A stretch of 64,000 nucleotides of DNA from Lithodes maja (taxonomy: Eukaryota > Arthropoda > Malacostraca > Decapoda > Lithodidae), in the NCBI GenBank assembly GCA_037953745.1, contig JBAKBP010003196.1:94390-158389 (forward strand), in the 5' to 3' direction. Numbering within the stretch: the first letter of the stretch is position 1; the number at the start of each line of letters is the position of its first letter. Below, piece by piece: positions 42,488 through 52,756 of this stretch. A program made the position numbers and the translations under genes. The notes under the pieces were generated by a model. It saw only the letters and a program-made list of their open reading frames with translations, did not search any database and was not told the DNA's origin.

Positions 42488-42944
42488 CTGCAAGGACCAT
42501 GAAGTTAGTGATGGTAAACATATAATGTCAGTCAATGGATCACAGAAGACCATGATGATGAACTGTGTATTATTTAGAGAAACACACACATATCAACCTC
42601 TTCACTATGAAGTCTTCCATGAACATATTTAAACCATCTACAGTACAGAATAGTCTATTCACTATAATTAGGCTAGAAATCCTAACTCTTAACCAATTGT
42701 AACACAAAAAGGGTTATCTACCTACCTATGGTCATCACTTAAAGTATATGAGCTGCACATGTTCACACCTATTTCCTGAATTTTTCCCAAATGGTGGAAA
42801 TGTCAGCTTGTTTGCTCTCTTCCTTTTTTAGCTATAAGAGTTACAAGAAAACGAAGCACAGTACTGTACTGTATAACTGGTCTGAAGGAGTTACTTGAAG
42901 TAGCTACAGTAGTATCAAACCCTTGATTACCTAAGTTTGCGAAT

Positions 42945-43252
42945 CTGCATCAAAATGGTTAAGGTGTCAAAAATCTGTGTGTGATAACCCAGGTTCGAAT
43001 CCTGGTGGATCGCACATGTGCTTTCATTAATTTCACTGGAGCTGTTTGGTGAAGTTAATAAAAAATAGATTATCAGTAGGTTCAGGGATATTTCGTAGCG
43101 AGGCCGGTCTATATGATCTGTGCCCCCATGAATATTCTTTCCTCTCACTTAAACATTAGGCTACCATGGTGCAGTGGGAGTATGAACATGATTAGATTAA
43201 TATCCAGTATTCGAGAATGGATAATAAGTCATAATAATAATAATAATAATAA
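42945..43252 (+). mobile_element. tRNA-derived SINE with ATA-repeat tail
   Basis: Head ATGGTTAAGGTGTCA and GGTTCGAATCCTGG (box B) followed by ATCGCACATGTGCTTTCATT, as at 45888. The body contains GCGAGGCCGGTC and CTTTCCTCTCACTT, shared with 33070-33290, and ends in (ATA)n at 43230-43252. The 5' edge of the tRNA head is degraded. Confidence 0.7.
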
Positions 43253-43259
43253 GCATGTT

Positions 43260-45250
43260 ACTTATTTCTCATAAGCGCCAATTTTTCCGAAGAATTCACT
43301 AGCGCTCGAAAAGAGAAAGAAAAAAGAAAAAAAAAATCAATGCATCAAAAGAAGGCTTATATACAACACACATTTAACAATCACTAGCAGTGGCAAAATA
43401 GCCTAAACTCTATAGCCATCTGCCATGACACCTCTCCCAAGATCATAGCTTCTCTCAAAGAGAAAAGTCTTAAGTTGTCTCTTGAAGCATTCAACAGAAC
43501 TCAGTTGTCTCATGGACAGCGGCAACCTGTTATACAACCTCGGAGCCATGTAGGAGAAAGACCTCTCAAAGAAAGAAGACTGCTGGAAAGCCCATGGTTC
43601 ATCAAGACGAAAAGGGTCATTGTCATGACGCACAACTACACCATGGTGTGCCGGTGGGCGCCTGAGCAGCTCCGCAAGGTACCTAGGCTCACCAAATTTG
43701 AGAACCTTAAAGGTCACCAAACACAACTTAAATTCTATTCTTGCTCTTACTGGCAGCCAGTGCAGTTCTATGTGAAGAGATGTAGTAGGAGTTCTAGGTG
43801 GAACACCAAAAATTAGTCTTGCGGACCTGTTAAGAACAGACTGAACTTTCTTCAAAATATAATTTGGAAGACCCACCAACAGGGCATTGCAATAATCAAC
43901 ACGAGAGAAGACCAATGAGTGAACCAACATCAGGAGGCAACGTCTGGTTATAAACGGCTTCACCAAATAGAGATTTCTGATGTGCAAGTAACAACTTTTA
44001 ACTATCTGGTTTACATGCTCTTTGAAATCTAATCGGGAGTTCACATATACACCCAGATTTCGAACAGAGTTGGCCGGTCGCAGCTGAGATCCACCCACAT
44101 TGATGGAGAGGGCACCTACTATATCATCAGCTCTTCTATTTCCTCGGATGATGAGAATATCAGTTTTACCATCATTTAGTTTATGTTTTCTCCTCTCATC
44201 CACTTCTTGATATCAGACATCAACAATTCCATCTTACTCCGTATATCAACTATATTTGTGATTCTCACATAAATCTGGGTGTCATCTGCATAAAAGTGAA
44301 AGGTGACATTATGTGCACGAAGCAGAAGAGACAAACTGCTAATATAAATTATAAATAGGATAGGACCTAAAACTGATCCCTGCGGAACACCATACTGCAG
44401 GGGTGTCGAGTCCGAGACCACTTGATTTACCATCACACTCTGGGATCTACCTGACAAGTACGACCCAAGAAGCAAGAGAGCGGAGTCACGCACACCACAA
44501 TCATAAAGATCACTCAATAACAACTCGTGATCCACTGTGTCAAAAGCCGCAGAGAGATCAAGCAAGACCAATAGTGAGGCCACACCATTGCAAATGTTCT
44601 CAACTAGATCATTATGTACTCTAATCAATGCTGTTTCAGTTGAATGATGCTGTCGGTAAGCAGACTGAAAAATTGGGATAGTTTCATTCTGCTGAAGTAG
44701 TGGTTGTAATTGGTCAAGTATTGCACGCTCTAATATCTTTGATATGAAGGACAGGTTGGAGACAGGACGATAGTTCAACATGTTCTCAACATCAAGTCCA
44801 GGTTTCTTTAGAGTAGGTCGGAGTAGTGCATGCTTTTCAGAATGTGGGAAGCTACCTTCAGAGAAGCACTTATTAATTATTTTGGAAATAAACTCAACTG
44901 TGTGATCATAGACTCTTGGTAGCTTGGAAACATTTATGGGATCCAACGGGCAAAATGTTTTATTGAGGTTTCTTATGTAGGACGAGATCATGTCCACCTC
45001 TACTGAGTGAAAGGATGAGAGGACATTATTAGGAATGTGTCGGGGTTGGAGTACAACTGAAAGTTCTTCACCAACAGAAGCATCATCCAGTTCCTGTCTT
45101 ATGCGAGTTATCTTGCCAGCAAAAAATGCCACAAAGTTGGCAGCCAACTCGGCATCAGGTACAGAAGGTCTTAAGCTGACTCTTGTTTTTCCAAGTAAAC
45201 TGTTTACAATTGAAGCCATATTGAATGCACATACGCATGTGCATAAACCT
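43260..45250 (-). mobile_element. L2-like LINE (5' truncated)
   Basis: Minus-strand non-LTR element with RT in two frames. L2/CR1-type signatures are NYRPVSNLSFISKILERAI and AYRQHHSTETALIRVHNDL. The upstream end is cut at about 45250, beside a TTAA MITE; no endonuclease is present. The 3' end lies near 43260-43330. Confidence 0.87.
43403..45230 (-). pseudogene. L2-like reverse transcriptase with one frameshift
   Basis: 44176-45270 and 43403-44203 overlap and form one RT. Motifs: NYRPVSNLSF, AYRQHHSTETA, LLDLSAAFDTVDH (motif A), YGVPQGSVLGPILFIIY (motif B) and FHFYADDTQIY (motif C). After the shift near 44190 (IKKWM / DERRKHKLNDGKT) come RNLGVYVNSRLDFKEHV, FSRVDYCNALLVGLP, LHWLPVRARIEFKLC and YNRLPLSMRQ, the L2 C-terminal blocks. 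Catalytic residues are intact; the frameshift and missing endonuclease make it non-autonomous. Confidence 0.9.
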
Positions 45251-45254
45251 TTAA

Positions 45255-45881
45255 CCTCTGAAGTGCGCACGGGGGTAATTGAAAACCTCCCCCTGTGCTG
45301 ACGTATTTGAGGTTTTTCGTCACTAAAATATTCATTGTACCATTAATAGCATTAATAATTATCCATATGCGCCTATTATGGGTTGATTATAAAGGTATTA
45401 ACCTGAAACAACAATAAAACGAGTGAAAACAGCGTTTGGATGGTCAAAATCGGAGATATAGCCCGCGAGTTGTATAATGTATGGGTGAGGAAGCTACCTT
45501 CCCGCCAATTTTCCCCAAGGCCACTGCGACACAGTCGATCGATACTCTCTCTCTCTCTCTTGCACTCGATTGCTATCAGTGATGACAACACCCTGCTTGC
45601 AACTCGCTAATGTTAGCACGAAAATATACCTCAGAATAAGGGAATAATAGGGAAAATAGGTGATAACTGAGGGATAGGAGGAAAGTGGGGAAGGAGGGGA
45701 GGTAGAGGACTGAGATTTTGCATGGCCCAGGGGCCAAACAAAAATAAAAAAATAAAAAAATAAAAATAAAAAAAATATATTTTTTTCGATGTCAAAAGTT
45801 GATTTTTAATTTTACTTACTCAGGAGAGTCTTCCCGCAGTCCGCCGGGGGAACTCTTAAGAGTCTTCCCGCAGCTCCCGGG
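45255..45881 (-). mobile_element. TTAA MITE (family A, copy 3)
   Basis: Flanked by TTAA at 45251-45254 and 45882-45885. The left edge CCTCTGAAGTGCGCACGGGG and the reversed right edge CCCGGGAGCTGCGGGAAGAC match copies 1 and 2. An A-rich run at 45738-45775 corresponds to the T run of copy 1. Non-coding, inserted at the end of the L2-like LINE. Confidence 0.85.
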
Positions 45882-45887
45882 TTAACC

Positions 45888-46022
45888 GTCTTCGTGGTGT
45901 AATGGTTAAGGTGTCAAAAATCTGTGTGTGATAACCCGGGTTCGAATCCTAATGGATCGCACATGTGCTTTCATTTTCATTGGAGGTGTTTGGTGTTGTG
46001 GTGAAGTTAATATAAAATAAAA
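45888..46022 (+). mobile_element. tRNA-derived SINE
   Basis: GTCTTCGTGGTGTAATGGTT (box A) and GGGTTCGAATCC (box B) form a clear tRNA-like head, followed by GGATCGCACATGTGCTTTCA and GGTGTTTGGTG...AAGTTAATA as in the copy at 42945. Confidence 0.75.
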
Positions 46023-46103
46023 TATTAGCCATAAAAATTGAATTACCAATTGACATACTGAATGGATAAATTTGAATATATATGATAACCAAATATATAA
46101 GGT

Positions 46104-46690
46104 TGTTGTTGTTCCCTAAGCTGCCTGGCCAAACAGCCCCGAGTCCCTGAGAAAGGCCATGGCCACGATCGGGCTTTCCCACAGAGCTCTCATTGAGTGT
46201 AGATTGTGTTGTTGGCATAAGTGGTTGTGTGAAATGCAGTCTTCTATGATGTGTTTAATGGTATGGGGTGCTGTGTTACATCCCGGGCAGGCGTCGACAA
46301 CGGAGTCATCCAGTCTCTTCTGATAGCTCAGGAGAGCTGGATGGTGTCCGCATCTCAGCCTGGCCAGGTGGACTCTGTCCTCGCGAGGAAGGGAGGATTC
46401 GGAAGGATGGATTTCGGGAGGGCGTGCATGCAGCTGCGTGTTGTCTTTGAGTGAGTGAATGGATCGGTGAGAGATATGAGTATGGATGTGCTTCTGGAAG
46501 TTGGTTTGGGGTGGGCAGGGAGGGAGAGAGGACAATAATTGTGTGTGATACCGTGTGCTGGGTGTTGTTTTGATATTTCTTGGTGTCTGTGGGTGTGTTG
46601 CCATGTAGTTTAGTGGGTGGTCTTGGTTCGTGGAGGCTGCTGCCAGGAATTGAGTGCCTCTCATGTCCAGTGTTATATAAGGTAACACTC
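46104..46690 (-). mobile_element. LINE-N, 5'-truncated copy
   Basis: Frame 46116-46688 encodes the C-terminal 190 residues of LINE-N: DMRGTQFLAAASTNQDH, HARPPEIHPSESSLP, DACPGCNTAPHTIKHI and DSGLFGQAA. The 3' GTT tail is at 46105-46114. No frame breaks, so a fairly young copy. Confidence 0.88.
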
Positions 46691-46801
46691 AGTTGTGTTG
46701 TGGGTATTTAAAGAAAACTAATAATGATGAAAATAGTGTTTCATCTAAGATTAATCTTGCCGGTTCTTCTCTCACTGTGGTATTACACATACTGTACAGT
46801 A

Positions 46802-47732
46802 CAGTAAACTTCCGTTAATCCGAAGGGCAGCGGACCGGCCCTCGTTCGGATTAGTGGATTTTTCGGATTATCGGACTTTACCCCTATGAACCTGTGTATG
46901 ACGAAAACATTGAGGCATTAGGCCACCCAAATGACACAATGGTGCACACACACATATCATATGTTCATGAAATCACTTCAAAAGTTTACCATTGTCATTG
47001 TAGCCTATTACCTACTTCAAAACATTCAGATTAATGGCCAAAGGAATCTGCTGATATAAACGTAAACACCATATGTCCGCATCGTCGTCTTCTTCTTCTT
47101 CCGTCTACTAGCGAGTTTGTCTTGCTCTTGAGGATCAGATCAGATGTGGTTCGGGAAGTAATGCCTTAACAACGGCACTTCCCTGAGAGGTTCTTGTAAT
47201 TTTCCTTTTGTGACGTGCTCTGTTATATTATATTGTATTGAAAGCACCCTTGTCTTGTTGTCTTGAAAGCACCCTTGGGACGCTCCGATCACTGAACTAT
47301 AAATAGTAGCGTATCGGAACGTCCAAAGGTGCGTTTTCAAGCTCAAGACTGAATGCACTTGCAGAAAATGCGGTGCAAGCCAGTAGCGCATCGGAGCGTC
47401 CCAAGGATGCGTTCAAGAGCAAAACAAACTCTCTAGCAGACGATGTGGTGTTTACGTTTATATCAGTAGCTTCCTTTGACCATTAATCTGAAAGTTTTGA
47501 AGTAGGTAATAGGCTACAATGACAATGGTAAACTTTTAAAGTGAATTCATGAACATATGATATGTGTGTGCTCCATTATGTGTCATTTGAGTGGACTAAT
47601 GCCTCAAAAAGGGGACTTTGGGACTTCTTGAAATTCGGACCATCGGGTGAATTCGGATTTGGCCTCAAATTGAAAAATTCGGACTATTGGGAGATTCGAA
47701 TCATCGGTCGTCGGATTAAAGGACTTTTACTG
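46802..47732 (-). mobile_element. Foldback pogo/Tigger-like DNA element, copy 2
   Basis: 931 bp, TA duplication at 46800-46801 and 47733-47734. Same termini and the same long inverted arms as copy 1 (37884-38861), in reverse orientation. Internal AGCACCCTTGGGACGCTCCG and its inverse are shared. No transposase frame. Confidence 0.83.
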
Positions 47733-47748
47733 TACATCTAACTTATCC

Positions 47749-48948
47749 ACAAGGATCCGTCCTATCGCCCGCACTCTTCAATCTGTACATGCACGACATA
47801 ACTACACCCAATACGCCCCAAATAAACTTAGCCTCCTATGCAGATGACATAACACTCACATGCACACACCATGACTCAAAAAGAGCAACAGATCTCCTTC
47901 AACCCTATCTCAACACACTACATGGCTGGTGCACTACAAACAGACTTAATCTAGCCCCAGCCAAATCCACCACAACCCTGCTCACAAGCTGGACAGGAGA
48001 ACACGAATACATCCCTCAACTCACCATAAACAACACACCCAAAATCCTAGGAGTAACATATGATACTCATATGACATTCAAACAGCACACCACAAACATT
48101 AAAAAGAAACTGACACCCAGACTTAACGCCCTCAGGTCACTTGCTCACACAAAATTTGGACACAACAAAGAAACTACCACCACAGTATATAAACAATACA
48201 TAAGATCAGTGATGGAATATGCAAGCCCAGCCTGGGCTTCTAACCTAGCTGAAACACATCATAAGACCTTACAGACTATTCAAAAGAAAGCCCTGAAGAT
48301 CATTACAGGCTGCACAGCTACTGCACCCACAGATCACCTACATCAAGAAACCAAAATCCTCAAAGTCAAAGACCATCTGGACATGAGAGGCACTCAATTC
48401 CTGGCAGCAGCCTCCACGAACCAAGACCACCCACTAAACTACATGGCAACACACCCACAGACACCAAGAAATATCAAAACAACACCCAGCACACGGTATC
48501 ACACACAATTATTGTCCTCTCTCCCTCCCTGCCCACCCCGAACCAACTTCCAGAAGCACATCCATACTCATATCTCTCGCCGATCCATCCACTCACTCAC
48601 AGACAACACGCAGCTGCATGCACGACCTCCCGAAATCCATCCTTCCGAATCCTCCCTTCCTCGCGAGGACAGAGTCCACCTGGCCAGGCTGAGATGCAGA
48701 CACCATCCAGCTCTCCTGAGCTATCAGAAGAGACTGGATAACTCCGTTGTCGACGCCTGCCCGGGATGTAACACAGCACCCCATACCATTAAACACATCA
48801 TAGAAGACTGCATTTCACACAACCACTTACGCCAACAACACAATCTACACTCAATGAGAGCTCTGTGGGAAAGCCCGATCGTGGCCATGGCCTTCCTCAG
48901 GGACTCGGGGCTGTTCGGCCAGGCAGCTTAGGGAACAACAACAACAAC
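47749..48948 (+). mobile_element. LINE-N, longest copy, with TSD
   Basis: Non-LTR element truncated at RT motif B. The duplication AACTTATCC flanks it at 47740-47748 and 48949-48957. It ends CTGTTCGGCCAGGCAGCTTA, GGGAACAACAACAACAAC. The tail is identical in form to that of the three SINE-N copies (50594, 60764, 62381). Clade not certain; I/jockey group. Confidence 0.9.
47750..48931 (+). CDS. LINE-N reverse transcriptase, C-terminal part
   Basis: Open frame to 48931. It starts inside motif B (QGSVLSPALFNLYMHDI), then LASYADDITLTC (catalytic YADD), TPKILGVTYDTHMTFKQHT, SVMEYASPAWASNLAE, IQKKALKIITGC and a C-terminal cysteine motif DACPGCNTAPHTIKHIIEDC, a CCHH-like finger common in I/jockey-group proteins. 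It ends DSGLFGQAA. The frame is unbroken for about 394 residues, but motif A and everything upstream are missing. Confidence 0.9.
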   Translation, partial: QGSVLSPALFNLYMHDITTPNTPQINLASYADDITLTCTHHDSKRATDLLQPYLNTLHGWCTTNRLNLAPAKSTTTLLTSWTGEHEYIPQLTINNTPKILGVTYDTHMTFKQHTTNIKKKLTPRLNALRSLAHTKFGHNKETTTTVYKQYIRSVMEYASPAWASNLAETHHKTLQTIQKKALKIITGCTATAPTDHLHQETKILKVKDHLDMRGTQFLAAASTNQDHPLNYMATHPQTPRNIKTTPSTRYHTQLLSSLPPCPPRTNFQKHIHTHISRRSIHSLTDNTQLHARPPEIHPSESSLPREDRVHLARLRCRHHPALLSYQKRLDNSVVDACPGCNTAPHTIKHIIEDCISHNHLRQQHNLHSMRALWESPIVAMAFLRDSGLFGQAA

Positions 48949-49088
48949 AACTTATCCCATTTTAGAGTAGACTACTCTCTTGAATGTCGCTATTTGGCAT
49001 ATGGTAATGATAGTACAAAATGTATGAATATAATACTTTTGAAACAGTAGCAATTATTATATAGTCGTTAATTAGTTGTAATACTTAC

Positions 49089-49215
49089 CAATGGCTACTG
49101 GTAGTCGTGTGAACTTGACATCATGTTCCCGGGAGCGCTGGCCACAGGCGTCAACAAACACACCAAACTCACGGAAGCACAGCAGGTACTCCTCATATTT
49201 TCCAACTGGAGACAC
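49089..49215 (-). CDS. CIT: Citron kinase-like, CNH-domain exon
   Basis: 127-nt exon between acceptor TGTTGTCAG (49216-49224) and donor GTAAGTAT (49081-49088). It encodes VSPVGKYEEYLLCFREFGVF then VDACGQRSREHDVKFTRLPVAI. Vertebrate citron has [22 protein letters not shown] and LPLAF here, near-identical. Entry phase 0, exit phase 1. It is one of the most conserved blocks of the CNH domain, thought to mediate protein-protein contacts. No damage. Confidence 0.93.
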
Positions 49216-49299
49216 CTGACAACACACACAAAATACTAATGTCAAAAAAATTAAAGTCTATTCTATCGCAAGACTATAGATAGAGTTAAAAGCGTTTTA

Positions 49300-49684
49300 T
49301 CGGGTGGATGGGACTAGTTAGCCTTGGTCGGCAACTCATCTAGGGAAGACAACCTTATACAAATCCGGGTGGATGGGACTCGTCAGCCTTGGTTGGCAAC
49401 CTGTCTAGGGGAGTAAACCTGATACAAATCCGTACTGCTTACCTAAGGGTAAGGCAGGTTAGTGGATGGATTAGCCGAACACCACTGTAGAAAAATAGTG
49501 CTAACAAGATGCACATAGGGCCTCGGAGTCGGACGGATCCTAAATTGAGTGGTCAATCCTGTAAGTCCTTCACTAAACTGGCTCGGGTTGTCCCTCTCAC
49601 AGGGAATAGGTCCGCTTGGGGGCATTCTGTGTATGGCCACCCTCGTAAGGGGAGTAAGGCGTCCGGCAATAGATAGATAGATAG
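49300..49684 (+). mobile_element. LINE 3' UTR fragment (RTE-type tail) with TSD
   Basis: Ends GGCCACCCTCGTAAGGGGAG, then GGCAATAGATAGATAGATAG, the same layout as the RTE family but a different sequence. AAAAGCGTTTT flanks it (about 49289 and 49685). It contains a 58-bp-scale tandem duplication (GGTGGATGGGACT at about 49301 and 49369). Non-coding except for remnants. Confidence 0.75.
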
Positions 49685-49727
49685 AAAAGCGTTTTGTCTC
49701 ATCAACTCACTTCCTCTAAATAATTCC

Positions 49728-50018
49728 TTGCAATCTCCCTCTACACACCACAATGCTGCCTCTCTCTCACTCTTCTACCGCTATTACAATAATCAGTGTT
49801 CTTCAGAGCTTTCTCAGTATATACCTCCTCCCTTACTGAGAGTGGGGGCACCCAACTCTCAATACACTCCTACCCCTATTCTGTCCCATCCAAGACTGAA
49901 CCGATTTTCCCAGTCTTTCTTCTACTCAACAACTAAGCTTTGGAACTCTCTCCCTCAATCTGTTTTTCCCTCATCCCATGATTTAATGCTTCAAGTTACG
50001 TGTGTCCAGATATTTTGA
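49728..50018 (+). mobile_element. Jockey-like LINE C-terminal fragment
   Basis: Encodes NAASLSLFYRYYNNQCSSEL and TTKLWNSLPQSVFPS, matching the equivalent region of the 10721-13769 element (LALFYRYFHSNCSEEL, WNSLPSNCFPQ). No other part is present. Confidence 0.8.
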
Positions 50019-50593
50019 CTCTAATGTACCTTGAATTTGGCTCTGTCACTCTTCCAACTTTGGGGGAGACGCTTGTTACAGGCAGCTCCTTCATTCACAT
50101 ATACATACATACAATGGTTTAACGTCATTTTTCCATCACATGCATTGTAACGGCTCAGACGGGGTTGCCTTTCAGTAGTTGGAGTGTACTGTAGTACAAT
50201 AAAGTCCCGCCACAGCACTGCCCCACCAAGTCATCACTGTGGTTGATGTTGGTATAGTGCTAACTGTGCCTCAGCAAGACTCAACAGAGTCCCCCTGCAG
50301 TATCTGCAACCACACCAGCCTTAACAGTGTTACAAAAAGACAGCACCATAACAAGACTCTACTGTATATTAGGCAATTGGACTATAGAACAATAAAGTCC
50401 TGCCCCCAACACTGCTCCAACATGCAAACACTGTTGCCGACACAGGTGTGGTGCCAAACAGCGCCCAGGTAAGACTCAATCCCCTGTGGCACCTATCCGC
50501 ACCCCACCAGACCTTTGAGAGTTCCGTATGGAGCTCAGTGGTCTGGTTAATCTGCTCTACATAACTAACTAACCTAACCCAAAAAGCCCCTGG
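50019..50593. other. Intronic sequence without recognised genes
   Basis: Two imperfect copies of a segment with AATAAAGTCC.GCC..CA.CACTGC and GACTCAA.AG/TCCCC near 50190-50300 and 50390-50490 suggest an old tandem duplication. No coding frame. Confidence 0.4.
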
Positions 50594-50994
50594 TGATGGG
50601 CTGGTCTATCAGAGTGAGACCTGAGCGATCTCTGCCATACCCATAGCTTACTCTGACTGTTCCTTTTACTTATATATTTTCTAGATCTCGAGTGACGGCG
50701 TCTCTACCGTGGATTGACCTCCCAATCTACCAAGATTGGAAGCTAAAGCGTCACATTATTCCTTTGCCCCTCAACTTTCTCTTCATAATTGCTGAGGGGC
50801 ACAGGGCCCTGGGTGGGGCTTTGGTTTCCCGGGCGTTTACGCACCCTCTCAGCCCCCCGCCATGGAGTGGCTTCGGTCACCCAGGTTTTATTGTGGTCGG
50901 CAGGGAGGGTTCTGTGGGGTCGCTCGTTTATGGCCTTGGCCTTACTCGGGGCCTTGGGGCTGTTCGGCCAGGCAGCTTGGGGAACAACAACAAC
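50594..50994 (+). mobile_element. SINE-N copy 1
   Basis: About 400-bp element starting GATGGGCTGGTCTATCAGAG and ending CTGTTCGGCCAGGCAGCTT, GGGGAACAACAACAAC. The head is not tRNA-like by eye. The last approximately 90 bp can be read as a diverged LINE-N C-terminus (FMALALLGALGLFGQAAWG). A CCCAAAA(A)GCC repeat flanks it imperfectly. Two more copies share exactly this start and end. Confidence 0.82.
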
Positions 50995-51275
50995 CCAAAA
51001 GCCTCGGCAGTGCCATACCAAGACAGTGCTAAGATAAAGACTTTATTGCATAGTAATGACTGTTGGTCCACAAGTCTATCGCCATCCCCCCTATTAGTCG
51101 CCTTGTATGACACACAGTAGGATGCGTGAGGCATATTCTTTTTTTCCTCCACCATTAGATGAAGGCCCCCTTACCCCCTGGGGGAGGGAAAAAAAAAAAA
51201 TCTTCCCAATTACAGGGCACCTTACTGGCACACTAGGGTATATTGTCAACCACCTTGACCTGTTGCTGGGGAATT
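50995..51275. other. Intronic sequence without recognised genes
   Basis: Contains an A run at about 51189-51200 and CCCCCTTACCCCCTGGGGGA. No coding frame or known repeat recognised. Confidence 0.4.
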
Positions 51276-52756
51276 TGTTACGCTAGCCAGCTGTTCAGAA
51301 TGCTCTCGTACTCGCTAGTGTTCGCCAGGGCAGTGAAATGGGCTATGATAGTCGTAGAGCGACCCTCTTTCTTTCAGTGTTTAAGTTCTCACAGATAGTT
51401 TAGTGTTTACCTTTATTCTTGTCTGTGACACCATGAAGTATTTTATATCATTGATAGTGTTATAAGATACGCAGTGTGTTAGTTGCAATGAGAGAGATAA
51501 GGGGGAGCGAGGTGTAGTGCGTGTGCGCGCGCTCCCTTCCCGGCCGGCCCGCTTGTCGGTGAGTGGCTGAACAGGGTCACGTGGACTTTGTGTCCCTGTG
51601 ACGTAGTGGCCTGTGGTTGGTTGCAGCTCTCCTAGCCCAGTGGACGGGCTCCTACCCTCCTGACTCCCTCAGAGCACGGCGCCGTGAGGTTGCGTCTACA
51701 TCCCTTTGCATTCTGTTCCCCAATAACCACCTATACTACTGTTTCTCTCTCTGAACTTCTTCTTTTTCATACTTCTATGCCTTGCAGTCAATTACGCATC
51801 CCTTCTGGCCCCTCGCAAGCGACATTCACGGTCCGCCAGTCGTATTACAATCTCCTGCTCTCAGATATTATTATGTACTAGCTTAGCAAGGTTTAGTCAT
51901 AGATTTCATACTGTAGGGTGCTTTTCAATATTGCTTGTTCTCCTCCATTATTTAATGCTAGACTGTGGTGGGTATCTGTTGTCGTTGTCAGTGTTGTGTA
52001 TACGGCTCGCTACAGCCTATACGACTTCGACGGTGCTGGGTAGCCTGGTGGCCAGCCCTTTTGGATATTTCCTTTGCGAGTGTAGCATTGTGCTGGCAGA
52101 GGGCTTTTGCCTACTCCTGCCAGTATATTGCTAGCTCTTTGCTTGACTTCTTGGGGAGCGTCAGGGCAAGACCAGGTACGAGAGACCTGGACTTACCAAG
52201 AGAGCCTCCCGGTCATTAACGTAAGATAGGGAGATATCCTTAAGGGTGGCACTAGGCTAGGAGCATGCTTGGCTCTACCTAGTTTCCCATACCCTGATAC
52301 CACAGCTAGACTTTATTAATAGAGAAGACAATGCATACTTATTAACTCTTATCACGTGTGCTTTAGTATTATTCACGGTATTGTTTAGCCTAGGTTGTTG
52401 CGCAGGGCACAACCGTTGGTGGCTGTTACTTTATTTAAGGAAGTACTGTTTTTTAGTTGCTGTTATTATTACTGTCACAGAGTTGTTGCATTCTCGTGTT
52501 TTCCATTACAGATGTCCTGCTTTTTGGTGTATTTAAGATACACGTTTCATGTCCTGCCTCTTGCATTATTACAGTTCTATATTCTACGAGCATCTTAGAG
52601 CATCAGATGTTTGCAGAAGCTTCCAGGTCTGTTTGCTGTAGGACTAGACTTCAAGTGCTTTCATATAGCATTGAAGGGTTTTAATGTTGAGTTCAGACTA
52701 ACATTAAACATAACGTAAGCATCTAATCTTTTATTAAATCTTGTCATAGTTTATTT

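Noticed and set aside
47789..48931. Host gene of 380 residues
   Set aside because: YADD and QGSVLSP motifs, target-site duplication and three sister copies show it is a LINE RT fragment.
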